A stretch of DNA of 64,000 nucleotides from Thamnaconus septentrionalis (GCA_009823395.1 CM020514.1:12197466-12261465), one strand, 5' to 3'. Numbered from the stretch's first letter, positions 49,394 to 62,799 are shown. Numbers and translations: made by a program. The notes: generated by a model from the letters alone, not told the origin.

Positions 49394-51919
49394 CCCTCCC
49401 TCAGTCCGGTCATGGCCAGAATGTCACCAAGAATATTATAATAAAACCACTCAAGAGGTAGCTCCTGAAACGACCCATGTGGCTCACACTCTCAAGATCT
49501 ACCTCTGAGAATAAAATCTGTCAGCCATCAAAGACATTCAGAGACACTTCTGCTTGTCATTATGGCCAGACCGGACAAAAAAAAAAAATGAGTCGCGAGA
49601 GAGAGGATAGATAGGTTGTTGGGGCGTGACGCATGCGCACACGCATTGTCTAGTTAATAGTCCGACTAAGGCGTATACATGGCAGAGAAATTCGAATTCC
49701 AATCGCATTATCTGGGTGTCTCAGTCGGAGTTCTCAGATCATAGTCGGACTAAGGTGTTTACATGCACGTGAGTTCTCCGATCATAATTGGACTAAGGCA
49801 ATAAATTCAATTTCTCTGGTGCCATGTAAACGCACTGAGTGAGTCGACCGCTCTGTTAGCATTAGCAGTTTTGTTGTTGATGTTGGGGTATTTTTTCACC
49901 TCAGGTAGGTGCAGCAGTTGCATTGCCCGCTGACAGAGGCTACGTTCACAGGCTTGTCAAGGAAAAGTGTGACGGTTCATCCAAAGCCTACTAGTCTCTG
50001 TCTTAACGTGCACCTGAGTGGCCGACATACTGATGTAATTCTCCGATTCCTGCAAAATGGGCTGGTTCAGTTTTTTCTAGAAACATTAATGCCGGTCGGT
50101 TTGTGCTGATTAATGCAATCGAGCAATTCCGCACAATACTCTTTGATGACCTCTGCTCTGAATGGGAAGGTCGACCCCGCCTGAAAATTATTATTATCAT
50201 TTTGAACAGTTCATGCATGTATTCTCCTCTTGGCAAACACTGACCTCCGTTAAAAAAGGATTAGTTCAGTGGGGTGGAGTTCTGCATGATCGTTAGATAT
50301 CCATCACTTTCTGCCTTGTTTTGTGAATTATAACCAAATGCGGTGACATGCATAAAAGATTCATTTCAATACCCTTTTCTAACAATGTCACACGTCTCTG
50401 GCCTGTCACTCAGCTCCCCAGAAAGAAGAAGAGTCCATCCTTAACTTATTTCCCTTCAACCTTTGGGGCGTGCGTGCTAGAACTGCCACTCTGTGATGTC
50501 CAGTCCTCTGTAAAGGCCTCATGACTACCTTCTTTGTGCCATCCTCAGACATCTTGAACGTACAATTATGCATCCGCAGGAAGCAAACACCTAGCACTTC
50601 TGCAGGAGGCAGAAAACAGAGGGTTAAATGCTGTGCTTTGTAGATCTTTGAATATCGATCTATCTATTAATTGTGCAAGACTCTTCCACTCCTTTCCGAA
50701 GTGCAAAAGAAATCAAGGAAAAAAAGTTACAATAACCAACGTTGGCATGAGCTCAATTGAAAGGCAGTCTCTCCGGCCTGTCAAGGCGGAGGAGACTTTC
50801 GTTTCAGGCCACCGGCAGCAAAGGGCACGGATATGTTTAATGTGACTTCATTATGTGCGCTCCCTCCTCCTTCCTATCGCTTCTAACATCACCCCGCTCG
50901 CCGTCCGCGGCTCGGCAATTAAAATCAAAGCACGCCGGAGGAAGCGTAGAGGGACAGAGTCAGCAGACAGTCGGTGAAGGTTTGGCCGCGATGCCTCCTG
51001 CCACAAGTCCGCGGCAGAGTGGGATGCCAGGTTGAGGATGAGGTCACACACCGTCTGTAGTCCAGCAACAGGGCTCTGGCTCTGCCCCAGGCCTCTGGCT
51101 GAGATAGTCGCACACACACACACATGCACATGCACATACAGGCACGGGCGGGAACTGGCAGCCGTCAGGGATGCTCTCATTCAGCACAGGAGAAGCGGAA
51201 GCCTGACAGAATGAAGCTGCGATACAGAGCCGTACGCAGATGCAAACCGGCAAACAAGTTGGCGCCAAGCTGGACGGCCAGCCTTCCAAACACACGTGGC
51301 GAGCACACTGATAAAGGGAAAAAAACAATAATGGAGCAGCTTTTCAGACTGTGTCGGCGGCGGCCACAAATGACTAATTCTAGACATTGTGCTCGTAGAG
51401 CAGATATTCCAACACAAATGTAAAATGAAATGCAGAAAATGGTATCTCTGGCGGCATCTTTATTCTTTTCAACCACTTCCTGTCACTGTTTGCTTGAATT
51501 CTACACACACAGGGAGCCAAAATGAAGATTTGCTGATTGACAAGCGGCACAGCTTGGGCCCTTAAATGAGAGTTCCCGCTCGCATCGCGAACAAATAGCC
51601 TTAAGGGAGCGAGGTGTCGGGTGGGAGGGGCGGAGGGAGATTGAGTCAGCAAAGTGGGGAGCCGGCGAAGGGAGAGAGGAAAAAAAAAAAAAACTATTGA
51701 AACGGCGGGACCAGCGGAGAGCCGCCGACTACAAGCTGCATAATGCAACAAAAGGAGGGGATGATGTTTGTGTCAGAGTACTTTCTAATATTCATACGTT
51801 ACATTTTCCAACTTAATTGGAATCTGTCAAGGCGCATTGGCCGTGAGTGGCATCAGAGCGGCAGCTGGGCCGTTCCCCCACGGCTGATGGGATGCAATAA
51901 AGAGAGAGGGAGCGAGGAC

Positions 51920-51957
51920 GGGGCGGGGAGGAGGAGGGGGAGGGGGAGGAGCGGGGG
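51920..51957 (+). other. G-rich block with quadruplex potential
   Basis: GGGG, GGGG, GGGGG, GGGGG and GGGGG runs with short A/G/C loops. A C-rich block with G-runs on the other strand lies at 52087-52123. Confidence 0.5.
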
Positions 51958-54900
51958 AGCAGGAGGAGGAGAGAAGTGGATCGCAGGGCGCCGAATGAAA
52001 TGCAATTCAGAGTCAATGGGAGTCAAAAACACATTACAGCGCGCGTGGCTTGAGTAAACCTGCGACGGGGAAGATTGTTTAAGACAAATACTTCCCCCCA
52101 TACAAACTCCCCCCACCCCCACAGGGTTACTCTCTCTGTCTCTCATCATCTCCATCAGTATGTCTATTTATCTGAACATTACACACACACACGCACACTA
52201 AACAAGAGAAGCAAACAATGGATTTTCAGTCGCTGGGGTTGGTCCCCCGGCTGGATGCGGAGGCCAGAGCTGCTGTTCGAGAATAATCAACAGCAATGAA
52301 TTGCCAATATGTCTGCAGCGGATGTGCCAAAAAAACGCCTTGGCGGGGAGCGTCGGGCGGCGAGCGCCGTTTCAAGGTTGCACACGTCGATGCAGATGTA
52401 GGAGCACGTAGCATAATTTGTCAATTATGCTATATGCTATATGTTAACAGAGTAAAACCCCCCGCTGCATTTGGCGCATTAGCGTTCTGACTGGAGGCGG
52501 GAAGCGTCGGTGCCAGGACGACTTTACACGCTTTGACTCTTTCACTCTTTTAGACGCCAACATTTTTGAGCAAAATGTGTTCAAGTGCGGAACACTTGCG
52601 TATGATTGATGTGTTTGTTGGTTTATATATGATGATATAAATATCATTGACAGAATATCAAGTACTAATAATACCTCTTCTTCTTCCTTCTACAGTATGT
52701 CAGATTTTGTGATTATTGGTGGGCTTCCACAGTGAGCCATAAAAGAAGCTCACTGCTTGTGGAATCAGCTGAAATTGTACGAGCGACTGAAAAACCGAAG
52801 TCTGCCAGAGCCAAAGTCATCAATGGACCAAACGGCTCTAATCAGTTCATGTTGCAACTGTCAAACATTTTAAGCTGTGCGCCTCACTTCACTCCCCTCG
52901 TCATATATGTACACATCCATGTCCCTGCATCTGGAGGCAACAAACTGCCACAGGCTGGCGGCCACAAACGCTCGACGCGTACGGCCGCGAACATCTGGAG
53001 CCGAAGTCGATTGGAAGTCAAACCGCAATGCTGGCGGCGGACCAAAGCAGAAGGCGACAGATCCAGGCAATCACAGCCACGGCTCATCGCTGCTGCGCTC
53101 TGCCCCATGAAGCCCCTCCCCCCCTCTCTCTCGTTTTTACCATGCTGACTTTGACAAGGAGTCACCGGCTCGCTGGCTCTCTCCAGCAGCGCCGCAGGGT
53201 GCAAGAAGTTCAGGGGCAAAGTCAAAGCAATGGCACAGATGATCAAAACTAATTCTGATGGACCTCAAACATCTAATAAGCACATTTATTTGATGACTAA
53301 ATAAATAAATGCATTAAAAAAAAATTAAACTATATGTATAAAAATGGCTGTAGGATTGTATTTTACTGCACTGCAGGGCTTCCATTCTTCCATTTTCTGG
53401 TCATTCAGCATTTTGGAAAAGTACATTGGAAGGAGCAAAGCAGAGTGTTTCTGGACACTTCACATCGGAATTGCACCAGGCAGTGTTATTCAAGTAAATG
53501 TCACACAGTGCGGGCCACAAAAAAAAAACAACTAAACCAAAAAAACCAAAAACAAAACACATACCTGTTGATTATTTTTTCCTCTCTCTGCACTTTGTGC
53601 CACTTGCCTCGTTCCCCCCTCTGCCAATCACAAACGTAATGTGCCACACAGCAGAAAAGACTTCTTGAGAAAGCGCTAAGAGAAAAGGCTACGGTGCATT
53701 ATCTCGGCCGGTGCCTGCTTTCTCCCTGCAGCTGCAGCTCGCACTTATCGCGATTTACAAAATCCTCGCCGCGAACACAGGACACGAGGATGTCACGACG
53801 CGGCGTCTTGGCGCAGGACTCTGTCGTGACGGTGCTGAAAAAGAAGACTGATGGTGCCGCTTGTCGGTGGCCCGAATTGGTCAATTTTTTCCCAAAGTGT
53901 GGCGCCGGCAGCATCCGACAGCGGAGGCATACGTGACCTCGAGTGGCTGCTCCAAGTCTGAAAGTCTGACGTGGGAGGCCAGACAACCGCCCGCAAGCAG
54001 CACCTCTGTGACCTTCAAGCTGTCGAGGCTTTGACAGCTGTAACAATAGAACTGCCTAAAATGATTAGAATTAATATGTAATTTGTGGTGCAGGTATTTT
54101 TTTCCCCACTTCCAGCCAAGTCCCAAACCTTCTACCGAGCTGCGGGGTCGCGGTGCACCGTACAGTGCCGTTGCCGGGCCGTCGTCACTTTCACCAGCCA
54201 AGAATAATCTTCAGAATGATTCAAATTACAGCAGCGTTTTATCAGAATAAACAAAACAAACAGATATCATCGGGCAGGAATTTGCACGAGAAACGGGGGA
54301 ATGAGACGCTTGTTATCTAACAAATAGAGATAAGATGGGAAGATAACACGTGGACGGCATAAAAATAAATAAAAATAATGGCCAAAACAAAACTCGGAGA
54401 AGCATTCGTTTTGAGGCGGCGATAAATTCTGCCTCCAGAAGACAAAAGCACAGAGGAAAAGCACTGCGGTGCCCCTGTAGAGTTTAGCCTACGCAGGATG
54501 ATAAGGCCAACTTTGGGCTGGCTGACAAAAATATGTCTATATCTACCGGAGCAGTCCTCTCGCGCAGTTATTTTTCTCCTGTGTCAAAGGGCCAAGCCTC
54601 TCAAGGTGTGTTTTCATTTAGTGCCGCAAAGTTTTCTCTCTCTCTTTCTCTCTCCCTCTGTCTCTCTGCTGGCACATTGATTATGTGGGTTGAAGGCTGC
54701 CCGTCTCCTCAGCATCTTCCAGTCAAACCAGCCAGACCGAACCTGATGCATTTGTGCCCACATATTCTCTCTGTTCTCGTCCGGGGGAAAAAAAAAAAGA
54801 ATGAAAGGGGGTGAGGAGCAGGAAGAGCCTCCTCGGAGGGAGGAGTGTGAAACCCTCCTTGAAGGAAAAATAGGGCCTTCCATCGCGCTCTCCCGTTCCC

Positions 54901-56055
54901 GCTCTGCCGGCTTGTGTGTTGCTCACAAAGGCAGCAGACAGGCGGCTAGAAATCAATTCCATGGAGCCGGCAGATGAAAGTAAGGAGGAAAAAAAAAAGA
55001 GCAGAGAAAGACAGAGAAGCAGCATGCAAGATTTCAACCGGGCGAAAATCGCAAAAAATAACCTGTGGTTACCAGTCCGCTCCGCCACCTGAGGATAAAA
55101 AGGGGTGTGAGGACTGGAAATGTTTGGCCCGTTTTAGACCAAAAAGATGCGCAGACAAAAGAAGTCGGTACTTCGATGCACTGCTCTGCAAACCTCCTTA
55201 AAAAGCTCAGCGGTTGACACTGAGGTGAAGTGTCTGCCGCCTCCTTCCTCGAACTGGCTGCTTTTTCAGCTTATTATCCAAAGTCCAGCGCTGTCGCAGC
55301 TCTAGTTTTGATGGAAGTTAGACACAAACAAAACCACGACTGAAGATGAAAGTTTTTTGTGGCGAGGGTAGGAGGCCACGACTTGCATTTCGCATCTGCA
55401 AAACACGCCACTGGCGAAGGGTGAAGTCCTGAGGTTTGGAGAAGAGCAGCTATTAACTATTAGGACTGTTGTTGTGGGATTTGTTTCGCCTCTTTATCTA
55501 CAATACAAATGGTTAGATTTCCATTTTCAAAACCTCATATATTGGACTATCAGTTAGGATTTCAAAATTACACAAACCCGCTGTGATCGCAGACCGAAGA
55601 GAAAGCCCACGCCTTCCGGAAAGGTTTGCCTCGGTACGCAGATGTTCTTCTCAGTTTATGTAATTCAGACAAAAAAAATTAGATGCATGAGATCGGGGCG
55701 GATATCATTATGGGAATATTAAAAAAAAAAAAAAAAAAAAACATACAAAAGCCTCCTTTCTTTCTTTTCGTTTCGTATTTTACACTGCTCACGTACTGTG
55801 CACTGCGTGGGACTGTTCTCCCATTAGGGCCTTTTAGTAGAACATTACGGACAAGGTCAGCCGCTGAAGGGGGAAGGCAGACATGTGTGTTTTCAAAAGG
55901 GGCCTTGGATGCGCCGAGAGAGAAAAACATGTGGGGATGGTTTTAGCGCGAGAGTTCGGCAGGAGAGGATGGAGCCGGTGGACGACAGGAGGAAAAACTT
56001 CAATCCAAAATCAGGCGAGAGGGCGAGACTGCAGAGTGTGGAGAATCTCTCCCTT

Positions 56056-56058
<3 letters not shown>

Positions 56059-56115
<57 letters not shown>
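56059..56115. repeat. (AC)n microsatellite
   Basis: About 28 uninterrupted AC units. A (TG)n tract of about 23 bp at 56204-56226 lies downstream in the opposite sense, so the two could pair in a single-stranded transcript. Confidence 0.97.
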
Positions 56116-56117
<2 letters not shown>

Positions 56118-56203
56118 GCGAGCAGCTGACTAGGATCCCAAACGGCCCACATACCAGCAGGCTTTTGGCAGCGTCTGCGCTCTCCGTTGCCGCTTTTGTG
56201 TAC

Positions 56204-56226
56204 TGTGTGTGTGTGTGTGTGTGTGT
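56204..56226. repeat. (TG)n microsatellite
   Basis: About 11 TG units, complementary to the (AC)n tract 90 bp upstream. Confidence 0.93.
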
Positions 56227-57372
56227 TTTTCCGAGCCCGTACTGGGACTCGAAAGTGGCCAAGGGGCTCTCAACCTGTATTAGGATTAACCTACTGATCG
56301 ATCCTGGCAAAACCCAAAATGCGAGCAGGAAGCAGTGAGGGGGAGGCGGAAGGAGGGAAAGAAGGAGGGAGGGAGGGGAGAGCAGGCAATCAAGACGTAG
56401 TGCAGCCTTTAAAAAGTATAGAACAAGAGGGAGGACAGACCGCAGCGAAATAGCAAAATGGTGAAAAAGATTTTGAATGTATTTTTTTTTTTTTTTTTTT
56501 AATGAATGTGTGCTGTGGAAGGCACTCAGAAAGTCTGGGCTGCTGCTCGAAGAGGTAAACACACTGGTGCAGGTGCATTAGTTCCAGGGGAAAGAGGATC
56601 GATTTTAAAAAATCATCAATAGACAGAGACGAGAAGATGAACCACTTTGCTTTGCTTCTCCTTCAAAAATGAGAGTGGTGAATAGCTTAAGAGCGCGCCG
56701 CGAGCAGAACAGATCGCAAAAGACTCGTTGTTGCATCACACAATCTTGCCAAACACAACATGGAATAAAAGTAAAAAATAAATGGTACATACGGTGGTTC
56801 TCCACACAGGGGACACGCCTGCCGACGTGTCCTGAGGCTCATTAATGACCAGAACCTGGTGCAGCACCGTGTGGAAAACACTGGGAAACTTTCCCGCGAG
56901 TGTCGTCAAAAAGAAATAAATAAGATATGCATAAAGACCAGACAGACATTTGTCGCTACAGAGCCGGGAAGCCGTGATGGCAGCTGCAGGAAAAGACCTT
57001 TGAGAGAGTTCAGTCATGTCACCGTCTTCAAAAGGTCTTTCTGATTGTCTCTCTGTTGAATCTTATTCGCTGTAAGTGTCGTCAGTGGATCAGCCCGTGT
57101 GTTGATTATCATATCAATGGGAGGAACTGGAGCCCCACGCATGAACTGATTTAATCACACCTGCTCCGTTCCTTTATCCGACAAACTCCACCGAGTCTGC
57201 ACTTCGAGACTCTTTCCTTGTGTTATTCACAAAACAAACCGGCAAACGAAACAGCGGGAAAAAAAAAAAAAAATCAAGAGCAGCAGATTTGAGCTGACAA
57301 GATATCATTGGATTACAAAGCTCATTTCACCGCGAGTTTAACACTTGACACGCTCGCGGCCGGCTCGGCCAA

Positions 57373-57514
57373 GCATGCAGATGGAGAGCGCGGCGTCCTC
57401 CTCCTCCTCCTCCTCCTCCTCTTCCTCCTCCCCACCTACTGCCGCCGGTGGCATTTGGAAAAGGGCACTCGCAGGAAGCCTCCGACATGACAAGCTCCGG
57501 CTCCATCTGCATGC
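57373..57514. repeat. 14-bp perfect inverted repeat flanking a (TCC)n tract
   Basis: GCATGCAGATGGAG at 57373-57386 recurs as its exact reverse complement at 57501-57514. Between them lies a (TCC)n trinucleotide tract (57395-57432) and GC-rich sequence. The spacing of 114 bp makes a tight hairpin unlikely; a looped structure or chance are both possible. Confidence 0.7.
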
Positions 57515-57941
57515 CATGATTGCTCCGCCGACTGAATATAACAGACGCTTTCCGAGCCACTGGAGCGGTGGGACACTTTAGCGGCGAGGCGGCAGGAAGT
57601 TGCGGGCGAAAGGTAAGAAGAAGCCATTAGTGCTCCGGCTGCACTAATACGCCTCTGTTCTTCTGTTAGCACAGGTTCCTGTTCCCTCCCTGCGAGGGAG
57701 GAGGCCGCTCGCTTCGCCAAGAGTGCTGGCCTTTCAAATAGAAAAAAAAAAATACACAGTATATAGTTACTTTTCTTTCATTCTCATGACTATTGTATGG
57801 TGGCCGACAACAGCCAAAGACAATACAACTGCCTAACTCGCCTTAGTTGCACAGCTGCAGGTATGGAAACGATGCAAATTCACAACAGATCCAAACCAAG
57901 AAAACACATGCATAAACCAGTCACCACAACGGAAGTGCTCC

Positions 57942-57960
57942 AAACCTGCAGGGGGCGCTA
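57942..57960 (+). promoter_or_regulatory. CTCF-like motif
   Basis: CCTGCAGGGGGCGCTA holds the AGGGGGCGCTA core of the vertebrate CTCF site; the left half is weaker. It lies just upstream of a Tc1-type remnant and could instead be part of it. Occupancy is unknown. Confidence 0.3.
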
Positions 57961-57989
57961 TTAGTGGAACAGCTCAATGGAGAGACACA

Positions 57990-58273
57990 CTGGTAGACTT
58001 GTGACATTGCAGTTTCTTACTAAACGTTGGCATCAAAACTACATTTGAACACATGGAATTATGTGGGGAAACAATAAAATTGTTATTTAACATGTTTTTC
58101 TTTGCGGCATAATTACATATATTTTTCTCATATATTTGATTTGCTGCATAATTACAAATATCTTGCTCATATATTTGATGTCTTCAGGATCTTTCTGCAA
58201 TGTAGAAAGTTGTAGATTAAATAAAAATGCATGAGAAGGTGTGTCCAAACTTTTGCTTTCGACTGGTATTGTA
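57990..58273. mobile_element. Palindromic Tc1-type (MITE-like) remnant
   Basis: The right end, GAAGGTGTGTCCAAACTTTTG, a 5-base insert, then GACTGGTATTGTA, is the well-known outer end of a salmonid/teleost Tc1 family (usual form: tgtccaaacttttgactggtactg). GATGTCTTCAG at about 58178 and ACATGGAATTATG at about 58053 are further parts of the same terminal repeat, in opposite senses, so the copy looks folded from two terminal repeats without a transposase. A 39-bp unit is duplicated in tandem inside (58102-58140 and 58141-58179, 35 of 39 identical). The left boundary is uncertain. Confidence 0.65.
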
Positions 58274-60000
58274 CATACCTGCCAATGTATATATATGTGT
58301 GGGTGTGTGTGTGTGTGCGTGTGTGTTGAAAAACGCACTCAGTCAAGCAGACTAAAACAAAGACATGGTTGAGGGTAATTGGAGGAGCAGGCGGGGCGTT
58401 GCTAAGCTGGAGACGAGGGGAAGGAGAAGCAAAGGCGCGGCGAAGGGAGCAGCATCAAAGCTTGATTAGCCGTGCATTAGCGAGCAGCGCTACTTTGTTT
58501 CCGCCGGGGTGCGCGGACCTCGCCGAGACCCTGGAGCCTTTCATTTTCTGAAGCCTGCCGCCGCTGCGAAGAGAGAAAACCTGTGTTCCCTTTCATGGTA
58601 CACGTGTACTCTTGATGCGAAGCGGGGATTGTAATGTTCCTGATGTGCGGGGCCCCGGTGGTTTGTCAAGACTGATGGTACATCTGCAGGAGACGCCATT
58701 AATGATGCGCTGGCCGCGGCCGCCAGCTCCCTCTGCGCAGAGCGGAAAACACGGGCGCGCTCACGCAGACACACGCCCGCTTGTCAAACACGCACGGAAA
58801 ACATCGGGAAAGAGTTGGAGCGCCCACCCCACCCCACCCACTTCCTCCTCCACTGCCCCTCCCCCCTGCACTCACGTAAAAATCCCTTCACTTTTGTTCC
58901 ATTAAAGTCATCATGTGAGATAAAGGAGGCCTGAGTTTACTCTGGGACTAATTGCCGCCAGATGAAAGCTCTGTGCAAATTGGTTCTGCGGATAATAAGA
59001 CAGTTTGAAAAGATATATATATATTTATATATAAGAAAAAAATGGGGAGTTTTTAATATCTTTGGACCATCGATGGCTGGTTGGAAAAAACAGGCAATTT
59101 AAAAGACTCTTTGGAAAACAGTGTTCGACATCTTTTACTGCTCTTCCAACAACCTACATGGACTGAGAGGCTTATTCAAAAATACCAGGAGTGCAGTGGG
59201 GAAAAAACCCCAAAATAACTCACTTTCCAGTCTAACAATGTCATTTCTGTTGCAGCCCGTAAATAAAGTCTCAAGAAATTAGAAAACAAAATCCTGCTTT
59301 TACTCACTTTTATTTAAAAAATGAAATCAGATCACAGTTCTTGAGAAGGGCTCCTTGTTTCTGTCCACTGCCAAACGTGAGGCAAAAAACAAGTGGCTGA
59401 ATTTTGTGGCCGGCTGTTAACAGAGGGCTAAATAAAACCTTGGAGATTGGAGTTTTTTGTTTGTTTTGCTGGAGTCTGGGATGAGAAATAAATGTCTGCC
59501 TGTGATTAAATCTGCCTCAATCTTTCCTTCTTTCAAATCCTCCCTTTCTATCAGATGAATATGAATCATCAAAACCTCCTCTCAAACTCACAATCTCGAA
59601 TAAAAAGTAAAAAAAACCCGACGTAGCCTGCAAAATAAACATTGCGCAAATGCGAATAAAGCTTGAGGCAATCTCCTTCTGTCTGAACATTGATAGGGCA
59701 ACCCGGCAACATCGCTGTTGTTCAGCAACACTCTCATCCAAATCACTTTGATCTTTGTTACTTTCTTTAAAAAAAAAAGGGCAGATCATGTTTCAAATTA
59801 ATATCAAGAAAAAGAAGAAGCAGAAGAAAAAAAAAAACATGTTCACCAAACCTTTCAACGTGGATGCACCACCAGTTCTCAAAGGAAGATAAATGGACGC
59901 GTGCCGAGCGGATGGCAAGGAGCCAACGGGAGGAGCAGAGAGAGTCGGAGGCTGAGGTCAGTGGGCGGATTCCAGCTTGTCCAGCAGGTGAGAGTGTTGT

Positions 60001-60039
60001 GGGGGGAGGGATAGGGGTGGTGGGTGTGAGGGGGAGGGG
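60001..60039 (+). other. Strong G-quadruplex motif
   Basis: GGGGGG, GGG, GGGG, GGG, GGGGG and GGGG runs separated by loops of one to six bases on the plus strand (erbb4 template strand). No transposon or gene is associated. Confidence 0.6.
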
Positions 60040-61138
60040 CATCTGTCTATGAGTAAATTTGCCATCTGTCAGCTAAACCACTGCCAAGGTCACTAATCAG
60101 GCAATCCATCACTGCGTCTTTGAAACGCGGTCAACGAGACGCTGTCAGGGGTCGGAGGGGAAAAAAAAAAAAAAAAACATAAAAAAACAAAACAAGACAT
60201 TGACCCCTCACGCTGTGCGTCTGTCTCACACTCAGAAGCCCCGCCGGTTGTCTGTTCGCTCACATTCTTAACTACAGTTGGCGGGCCGCGGCGGCCAGCC
60301 TCCCCCGAGCTGCAACAAATAATGCGAGGAGCCGGACATTAATATTAATATTTACATTAAGCGCTCTCGCCCGAGTTTATCAAGATTTTATGGGTCCGCT
60401 GTGTCTCGCTTCAGCCGAGCAGAGGTGGTGGTGGTGGTGGGGGGCTCCATTATGAACCCACCTTGAGGATTCGCTTTTATGCGGCTAAATTTTCTTCTTC
60501 TTTTGTTTCGACGCCTGTCATGAAACTTTCAGTGCAAAGAATCAAAAAAAGTGGGGCAAGTTTAAAAATAGTAGAGAAAAAAATTGAAATAGGCTCAATA
60601 TACGTGATGTGAAACACATGATCCACACACTGGCAACTCAAAGCTTGTCTTTCATGTTAGAAAATATATGAACCTTGGCTATTATTATTTTTTTTTTCCA
60701 CCTCTAGTACTGTTACCGAATTAATTTATAAAGCATCAATATTAAATATGAAACAAGCCCTGAAGCTTTTGTTCTGCCCCCCCCCCCCTCCAGCTTTTAA
60801 AGGTTTATCCTTTCAAATTTAGACTCCAGCTCGTTGCTGCGTGAACCCTTCCAGCTGCGGCTTCTTCGCCAAACGGAAAACTTATTGTCGCTGTACCAAC
60901 AAGTGCGAGATTTGCTGCAAAGTGCCTCATAAACGCCCGCCGTTATGCCCACACACACGCACACCCGGCAGTGGCAGCAGCATAATAAGAGAAAGAGGCA
61001 GCGTGCCTGCAAATCACTTGAGCGGTAATTAATTAAAGATGAGGATTGAGGAAAAACAATTGTAACACTGCAGCCCTGAACTTTAAAGAAAATATTCGGC
61101 CAGAATAAAAAAAAAAAAAAAAAAAACAAGTTAGGGGA

Positions 61139-61429
61139 CCTTTCTGTGTGGAGTTTGCATGTTCTCCCCGTGTCTGCGTGGGTTCTCTCCGGGTTCTCCG
61201 GTTTCCTCCCACACTCCAAAAACATGCATGTGAGGTCAATTGAACATTCTAAATTGTCCGTAGGTGTGCATGTGAGTGTGAATGGTTGTTTGTTTCTATG
61301 TGGCCCTGCGATGAACTGGCGACTTGTCCAGGGTGACACCCTGCCTTCGCCCTAAGACAGCTGGGATAGGCTCCAGCAGACCCCCGTGACCCTGAATAGG
61401 AATAAGCGGGTATAGAAGATGAATGAATG
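61139..61429 (+). mobile_element. 5'-truncated SINE with L2-like tail, copy 3, antisense to erbb4
   Basis: Same family as the copies at 19555 and 24221, but on the plus strand and lacking the tRNA-derived head: it begins at CCTTTCTGTGTGGAGTTTGC. It keeps the whole body and the (ATGA)n tail. A perfect 14-bp duplication AACAAGTTAGGGGA (61125-61138 and 61430-61443) flanks it, so the truncation arose during insertion (incomplete reverse transcription) and not by later deletion. Without A and B boxes it cannot be transcribed by polymerase III. Confidence 0.92.
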
Positions 61430-61920
61430 AACAAGTTAGGGGAAATAAATTTTCTGCCAACAAACAAATCCTACAAACACATCTCACCGACTTGCCCTCT
61501 GCCTTTGTTTTCTTGGTTTTGCCTTCTTCTCTTTTCTGTCCACACCTGCCATCACACCACCCGACCTCCTGTTTTTACGCACGCAAACCAGTTGCAGTTT
61601 TGAAGGCCACCGGCTCGCTGAAGGCACTGCAACTCTCGCCCGCACTACTTATGTGTTTAACACGTGGCGCCACAAACGCACCGCTCTCACCACCTCGTCG
61701 CGCTGCAGAGAGTCCGAAATTCTGCAGGTCAAGTTGGTTCCGGTGGGAAGAAAGAAAGAAAAAAAAAAACAGACGGAATCTTCCAACATAAAGGAACAAA
61801 TTCACGACATTTACTTTTGGCCTTGGCTAACACATCAAGAAATTTTGAGATAAGTGCTTTTACTCAATAATTTTTATTTTTATTTTAAGGTGCCCCGAGT
61901 CTACTGTAAAAGATGCTTAA

Positions 61921-61940
61921 AAAAAAAAAAAAAAAAAAAA
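61921..61940. repeat. poly(A) tract
   Basis: About 20 A on the plus strand. No clear retroposed body precedes it. Confidence 0.8.
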
Positions 61941-62758
61941 GCATTTATCCTCATGTAGTTTAATTTTGCTTTGCATTTTGCTGTCAATGGTTATTTTCAC
62001 TGCATCCCTGGCTTCGATTCCCACCAAAGCTTCCTCCCACATTCCAATGACCTGCACACATCACGCTAATTGTCCATCAGTGCAGCGCGGTCAAGTTTTC
62101 TTGCATTGGTCTAAAAAATACTAATATTTCCTGGCATAAAGTCTTGTTGTATTGTTGTTGCCATTGTTGTTGTTCTCATGGATTTTACTTCTACCATTGA
62201 TTTGTATCTCTTGCTTCACACGACTGGCCTTGATCTTTGACATTTTTGCGTATCACTGGGGTAAAATATTGCAGATGCACATGCACAATTGGATGAAAAA
62301 AGGCAGAATTAAACTGCGGCGTGAGTGCAGATGGTTTCGGGAGACAACTGGATTCGGCCATGAAACCCTTGAGTGCAGCAGAAGCAGCGAGAGCAAAAAA
62401 ACAAAAGGATGGATGTTTACATTCATTGGCGTGCGGAGCCGCTGATGAGATCGGCCTTCGGCAACATTGCTCAATTCCATTATTGTGTGAAATTATGATG
62501 GTGCTTCTCACGATCCACACTTGCTTGAAAACCCGCAGATCTTCTCGAGTGCCCATAATGACGGCCGTTGTTGAAAAACCGTTAATTCTTGTGGGTCCTT
62601 GTGGAGCGGATCAACACACGGCATGGCGGCGCAGCTGGCCAGTGGCTGCTGCGGGTTGCCAGTTGTGGCCTCCGCGGTTCAGTCTTGTTCTGACACATCC
62701 TGCAAACGCTGGCTCAGGCTGAGATTTGGGGGGATTGAGCCGCTCCCCAAGTGGTCGC

Positions 62759-62759
62759 T

Positions 62760-62799
<40 letters not shown>

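Noticed and set aside
50406..50597. Short minus-strand frame with a plausible-looking peptide
   Set aside because: 63 codons, no family recognised, no flanking splice signals that would place it in erbb4 or another gene.
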